Source: Calditrichota bacterium
GTDB taxonomy: Bacteria > Zhuqueibacterota > Zhuqueibacteria > Oleimicrobiales > Geothermoviventaceae
NCBI GenBank assembly: GCA_013152765.1
Contig: JAADFT010000049.1
Coordinates: 1 to 8,371 of the forward strand
Direction of reading: 5' to 3'
DNA: 8,371 nucleotides
Below the pieces are notes generated by a model. That model was not told the origin of the DNA. It made no database searches and saw only the letters and a program-made list of their open reading frames with translations. Position numbers and translations under genes: made by a program. Of this stretch, positions 5,723 through 8,371 are shown one piece after another (the stretch's first letter is position 1; each line of letters begins with the position of its first letter).

Positions 5723-6877
5723 TCAGGACTGGCCCCTGGAGCTGGACATCAGGTCGTTGGTGAGCTTAACAAGCTGCTCTTTCAGAGCCTTGCGCTTTGT
5801 CTTGTACTCGTCTTCCGGGATTTTCCCTTCCTCGTAGGCGTCGTCCAGTGCGGCGATTTCGTGCATCAGGGACTCGTGCTGCTTTAGCCTCGGGTCTGTT
5901 TCGGTTGCTGGCGCTGTGCGCCGGCGCGCTCTGGCCAGAGCGCCCACCACAACCACCGCAAGGACGAGAATCCCCAGAGCCGCAAGCCACGGACCTGACT
6001 TGCCCACGAGCGAACCCCCCGTACGCAGAGTAACCGTCACGACAGTTCCAGGGGAGAGGTTGTCGGCCTCCCAGCGCTGGTACTCTCTGCCGCGAATGGC
6101 CAGGGGCTCGGTTTCGGCAAGCTCCGAGCTTTCGACTTTCACGGAAGGGTCGGAGACAAAAAAGCTGAAGACGTTTGTGCTGTAGTCGATTGTTCGAGCG
6201 TAGGTTACAGTGCCGTTGTCCAGTGGTAGACGGTAGCTGTACGAAACCCGCTTGGTGCCAGGCGCCAGGGGCTGAACGTCGTAAACGGTGTTGCCCTCCT
6301 GGGCCATGTGATTCATGTCCAGGCCCATTTCGGCCTGGAAAGCGTACGCGCCGGACGGGATGCTGAACGCCAGCGTTTTTCGGTAGTGACCGCCTGCGCT
6401 TTGCCCGATGTAGGTCTTCTGCGAATTGCTCGTAATCACCAGCACTTCGCGAAAGTGCATGTCACTCGTGTCACGATCGGCGAAAACGTGGTGCATCTGG
6501 ACGGAGATGATCGGGGGCTCCGAGGTGGTGTCGTAAGCGGTCACCGTGAGGGTTACGGTGGTGTCCGGACGCAGGATGTGAGCGATGTCGCTGAAGTAAG
6601 GTAAACCCAGGTACTCCGCCGTGGCCACGTACACTGCGTGACTGTCGGGCTTGATGTGGGAAAAGCGAAAACGCCCGCTGCGCGACGTGACGGTGGAGTC
6701 AATCAATTTCTGCTGAAAGGTGTGCCGCGAGAACCAGAGCAGGCGCACGGTGCATTTGGGAATGGGTTGCATCTTTCGGGAGCCGTTCTGCACTGTGCCC
6801 TGAATTACGGCGCCACTTGCCGAGAAGGAACCAACGAGCAAAAACAGCGCGGCAAAAAGCTTGACGACATGTCGCAT
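5723..6877 (-). CDS. Ccm-cluster secreted beta-sandwich protein with C-terminal TM anchor and cytosolic tail (unknown function)
   Basis: The ATG at 6877 was chosen because it gives a clean signal peptide (MRHVVKLFAALFLLVGSFSASG) and has AAAGG about 10 nt upstream. An in-frame ATG at 6964 would add 29 hydrophilic residues in front. The product is 384 residues. Residues 23-115 look like a carboxypeptidase-regulatory/CNA-B type beta-sandwich (GTVQNG, PIP, SGRFRF and a conserved-looking EYLGLPYFSD). Residues 118-285 form a second beta-rich region (REVLVITSNS, YIGQ, PLAPGTKRVSYSYRLPL). A membrane helix spans about 296-315. A cytosolic tail (336-372) is a charged helix with ALDDAYEEGKIPEDEY. Topology is inferred: periplasmic body, inner-membrane anchor, cytosolic C-terminus. 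The stop is separated from the ccmA ATG by only AA (TGAAAATG), so translation is coupled. Co-transcription suggests a role in heme delivery or cytochrome c assembly; the biochemical function is unknown. Confidence 0.85.
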   Translation of the reverse strand: MRHVVKLFAALFLLVGSFSASGAVIQGTVQNGSRKMQPIPKCTVRLLWFSRHTFQQKLIDSTVTSRSGRFRFSHIKPDSHAVYVATAEYLGLPYFSDIAHILRPDTTVTLTVTAYDTTSEPPIISVQMHHVFADRDTSDMHFREVLVITSNSQKTYIGQSAGGHYRKTLAFSIPSGAYAFQAEMGLDMNHMAQEGNTVYDVQPLAPGTKRVSYSYRLPLDNGTVTYARTIDYSTNVFSFFVSDPSVKVESSELAETEPLAIRGREYQRWEADNLSPGTVVTVTLRTGGSLVGKSGPWLAALGILVLAVVVVGALARARRRTAPATETDPRLKQHESLMHEIAALDDAYEEGKIPEDEYKTKRKALKEQLVKLTNDLMSSSRGQS

Positions 6878-6960
6878 GTTTCGGTGCCTTTGGGTTTGTT
6901 GAGGACCTGTAGCCCGTTCGACCTCAGTTCGGTGTGTTGTTTCGCTCGGTTTTGGGGCCG

Positions 6961-7080
6961 TCATCTCGAAGAGGCGTCCTGCTGTTCCAAGCGACGGGCT
7001 CTTTTTTGCGGCTTCTTCTTGTCCTGGTAGTTTTCCGGTGGACGAGAAACGTTCTCGCCGTTCACGTTTTTAGAAGCCAA
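6961..7080 (-). CDS. Possible 39-residue hydrophilic small protein (TTG start, tentative)
   Basis: From the TTG at 7080 a frame runs 39 codons to the TGA at 6961, with codons such as AAC TAC CAG GAC AAG AAG AAG that look like the coding regions nearby. The predicted product starts MASKNVNGENVSRPP and ends KRARRLEQQDASSR; it is basic, has no membrane helix and matches no family I recognise. Its TGA overlaps an ATG at 6964 in an ATGA arrangement; that ATG would add 29 residues to the next gene. Against it: the start is non-ATG, no good Shine-Dalgarno is visible, the frame is short, and two hairpins (7079-7103 and 7043-7057) touch it. An in-frame TAA 13 codons upstream of the TTG closes the frame, so it is not simply the end of a longer ORF. 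It may be non-coding. Confidence 0.25.
   Translation of the reverse strand: MASKNVNGENVSRPPENYQDKKKPQKRARRLEQQDASSR
7043..7057. other. Short inverted repeat CGAGAA-ACG-TTCTCG
   Basis: A perfect 6-bp stem with a 3-nt loop sits about 170 bp upstream of the beta-sandwich gene start. It could be a protein-binding palindrome or an RNA hairpin. It also falls inside the tentative small ORF, so its role is undetermined. Confidence 0.35.
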
Positions 7081-7103
7081 CCGCTTCTCGCCAAAGAGCG
7101 GTT
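7079..7103. other. Inverted repeat / hairpin
   Basis: AACCGC and GCGGTT form a 6-bp stem, extendable by an inner T-A pair, around an 11-13 nt loop. No T-run follows on the minus strand (the next bases are GGCTTC), so it is not a standard terminator. It may be an operator, an RNA stabiliser or chance. Confidence 0.4.
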
Positions 7104-7263
7104 ACACCAACAAAACGCCCGACAATCCCACAACCCACATTCTTAGCGTTCATTTTTCAAGGGCGCTTCAGCATACACATTTTCGAAACTGCCCGGAGGA
7201 TTGGAGCACGGGCAAAAGGGTCATTTCTCGTTGTTTGCTTCGTCTGGCCGCTGCCGGGGCTGC

Positions 7264-7557
7264 CTACCGGCGTTTCTTGCGGCGCAATTTCTGAATCTCG
7301 CGTTCCAGTGCGTCCTCGAGGTTCGCTCGCTCTGCAGCTTTTTCCTGGACGTACGTGTTGTATTCTTCGGGGCTGAGCTTACCAAGAGCGAGATCCAGCT
7401 CCGCCTCCTCCAAATTCACGTCCAGCAGGGTTTCGGCTGCGTTTGTTCGGACCTCTGCTTTTCCGTACGGTGAAACAGCAACCGACCTGCGAAACAGCGG
7501 CTCCAGGGTGTAGGCAAACGCGATTACACCGATGACGAAAAGCCAGACCAGGGTCAT
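7264..7557 (-). CDS. Short CcmI-like protein (one TM helix plus cytosolic helical tail)
   Basis: This gene encodes 97 residues from the ATG at 7557. Upstream in-frame sequence overlaps the end of ccmF and is unlikely to be translated; GAGG within TTTGAGGCAAGA gives a ribosome site close to this ATG. Residues 2-19 form a membrane helix followed by LEPLFRR, which resembles the N-terminus of CcmI/CycH proteins. Residues 44-72 contain LLDVNLEEAELDLALGKLSP followed by EEY, the 'E.ELD.A.GKL..EEY' pattern typical of the segment after the CcmI helix. The tail is a charged, probably coiled helix ending in RRKKRR. Full CcmI proteins continue into periplasmic TPR repeats that bind apocytochrome c; those are absent here. 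The gene follows ccmF by 7 nt. I infer a cytochrome c assembly role, but the small size makes strict orthology to CcmI uncertain. Confidence 0.7.
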   Translation of the reverse strand: MTLVWLFVIGVIAFAYTLEPLFRRSVAVSPYGKAEVRTNAAETLLDVNLEEAELDLALGKLSPEEYNTYVQEKAAERANLEDALEREIQKLRRKKRR

Positions 7558-7564
7558 TCTTGCC

Positions 7565-8371
7565 TCAAACGCTGGTGTCGGGTTTGCGAGGTGGCAGCAG
7601 GGCCAGAATGCTTCCGAGGGCCAGCAGGATGCCACCGATCCAGATCCAGAGCGTCAGCGGATTCACCAGAACCTGTATGGTAGCCCGGCCGTCCTCTTCG
7701 AAGCTGGCGAGGATGAAATACAGGTCTTCGTGTAAGCGACTGCGGATGTCCACCTCAGTCACGGGGTCGTAGTTCGGGTAGAAGTCTTTCCGCGAAACCA
7801 TCTGCCCTAAAGGCTTACCCGAGTTGGTTACGTCGGCCCGCGCTACAACGGACGTGCGGTCGCCTTCCTTTTCCACCTGAATGCCTTTGAAAGTCAGCTC
7901 GTACCGCCCAACCTTGAGCTTGTCGCCCGGCGACACCGTTTTCGTAACCTGTTTCACAAAAGTGGACGAGCCCACAATGCCCACAATCATCACGGCGACG
8001 CCGACATGCACGATGTAGCTGCCGTAGCGACGTCTTTGTGTTGCGAACAGGTGCGCGAGAGCTTTGAAGAACGGTTCGCCGGTAGAGCGTGCTCGAACCG
8101 AGGCCGTGCTCACGGCGTCAACGAGAAAGCTGGTTGCTGCTCCAGCCGACAGGGCGAAGGCGACTACGGCCAGCACGTGTCGCGCACCCAGGATCACGGC
8201 CACAACGGACGCCACAACTCCCACCGCCAGCGGCAAAGCAAGGCGTTGGACCAGTTTTTTCACGGACGTGGCACTCCAGCCCAGTGTTGGGCAGAAGAGG
8301 AGCAGGACCAGCAACCCAATTCCGAAGGGCCGGGTCATTCGATTGAACCAGTCCGTTTGAATGGTAAGTTG
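7565..8371 (-). CDS. ccmF: Cytochrome c heme lyase subunit CcmF, C-terminal part (5' end outside window)
   Basis: The frame stays open to the window edge, so 268 C-terminal residues are visible and the N-terminal part, including the WWD tryptophan-rich region expected of the family, is missing. CcmF is an integral inner-membrane protein of System I that works with CcmH to attach heme from holo-CcmE to apocytochrome c. Visible family marks: a WFNR segment at the window edge leading into a membrane helix, two further helices, and the RYGSYIVHVGVAVMIVGI segment. The histidine in that segment (visible residue 122) matches the conserved His of the last helices that ligates CcmF's own b heme. A periplasmic beta-rich domain follows, then the terminal DLYF...VNPLTLWIWIGG block and a last helix. 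The internal ATG at 8338 is not the start, because strong homology continues upstream of it. The stop lies 7 nt before the CcmI-like gene, so the two are co-transcribed. Confidence 0.93.
   Translation of the reverse strand, partial: QLTIQTDWFNRMTRPFGIGLLVLLLFCPTLGWSATSVKKLVQRLALPLAVGVVASVVAVILGARHVLAVVAFALSAGAATSFLVDAVSTASVRARSTGEPFFKALAHLFATQRRRYGSYIVHVGVAVMIVGIVGSSTFVKQVTKTVSPGDKLKVGRYELTFKGIQVEKEGDRTSVVARADVTNSGKPLGQMVSRKDFYPNYDPVTEVDIRSRLHEDLYFILASFEEDGRATIQVLVNPLTLWIWIGGILLALGSILALLPPRKPDTSV

Larger units (their letters stand above)
6878..7263. other. 386-nt intergenic stretch between the CcmI-like gene and the beta-sandwich gene
   Basis: This is the largest gap inside the ccm cluster. 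It contains two hairpins (7079-7103 and 7043-7057) and the tentative small ORF at 7080-6961. I see no convincing -35/-10 promoter pair and no hairpin followed by a T-run on the minus strand, so neither a standard sigma-70 promoter nor an intrinsic terminator can be called. The gap is long enough to hold a second promoter for the beta-sandwich-ccmABCD unit. Confidence 0.6.

Noticed and set aside
5280..5837. 185-codon plus-strand open frame
   Set aside because: It runs antisense across ccmA and the end of the beta-sandwich gene, with no ribosome site or recognisable domain.
7027..7038. 12-mer CCGGAAAACTAC (minus strand) also found at 3196-3207 (plus strand)
   Set aside because: A few 12-base matches are expected by chance in a window of this size, and the two copies share no position relative to a gene.

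Overview
The window comes from a moderately GC-rich, Gram-negative-type bacterium. Every credible gene lies on the minus strand, so transcription runs from position 8371 down to 1. The clear signal is a System I (Ccm) cytochrome c maturation cluster. It starts outside the window with ccmF, continues with a short CcmI-like gene and a membrane-anchored beta-sandwich protein of unknown function, and ends with ccmA, ccmB, ccmC and a tiny ccmD. The lineage cannot be fixed from the sequence. The gene order (F, I-like, unknown, A, B, C, D) differs from the ccmABCDEFGHI order of classical proteobacteria. Together with the carboxypeptidase-regulatory-like partner protein it fits a non-proteobacterial phylum such as Calditrichota, Acidobacteriota or another FCB-type group better, but that is a guess.

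Layout in transcription order: ccmF C-terminal part (8371-7565); CcmI-like protein (7557-7264); a 386-nt stretch with two hairpins and a possible 39-codon ORF (7263-6878); beta-sandwich/TM protein (6877-5723); ccmA (5720-5013); ccmB (5016-4339); ccmC (4336-3641); ccmD (3564-3406); a likely intrinsic terminator (3404-3384); a 351-nt leader region with repeats and a hairpin; a glutamate/aspartate/dicarboxylate:cation symporter gene (3054-1780); an NhaC-family Na+/H+ antiporter-like gene (1663-164); then 163 nt with no recognisable gene. Spacing is very tight from 6877 to 4339 (2-nt gap, 4-nt ATGA overlap, 2-nt gap), so unknown-ccmA-ccmB-ccmC form a translationally coupled unit.

Function: CcmA2B2 with CcmC and CcmD loads heme onto CcmE and releases holo-CcmE. 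CcmF takes part in the ligation of heme to apocytochrome. CcmE, the thioredoxin-like CcmG and CcmH are not in the window and presumably lie upstream of ccmF or elsewhere. The beta-sandwich protein is co-transcribed with this machinery and ends in a cytosolic tail that resembles the tail of the CcmI-like protein, so it is the best candidate here for an undescribed accessory factor of cytochrome c biogenesis.

The two transporter genes downstream look like a separate unit. Their start codons are preceded, at exactly the same distance, by an identical 12-nt element (TCTGACGGAAAA), which suggests shared control. The symporter leader also holds two copies of another 12-mer, 32 bp apart. No tRNA, rRNA, CRISPR array, insertion sequence or phage gene was seen.
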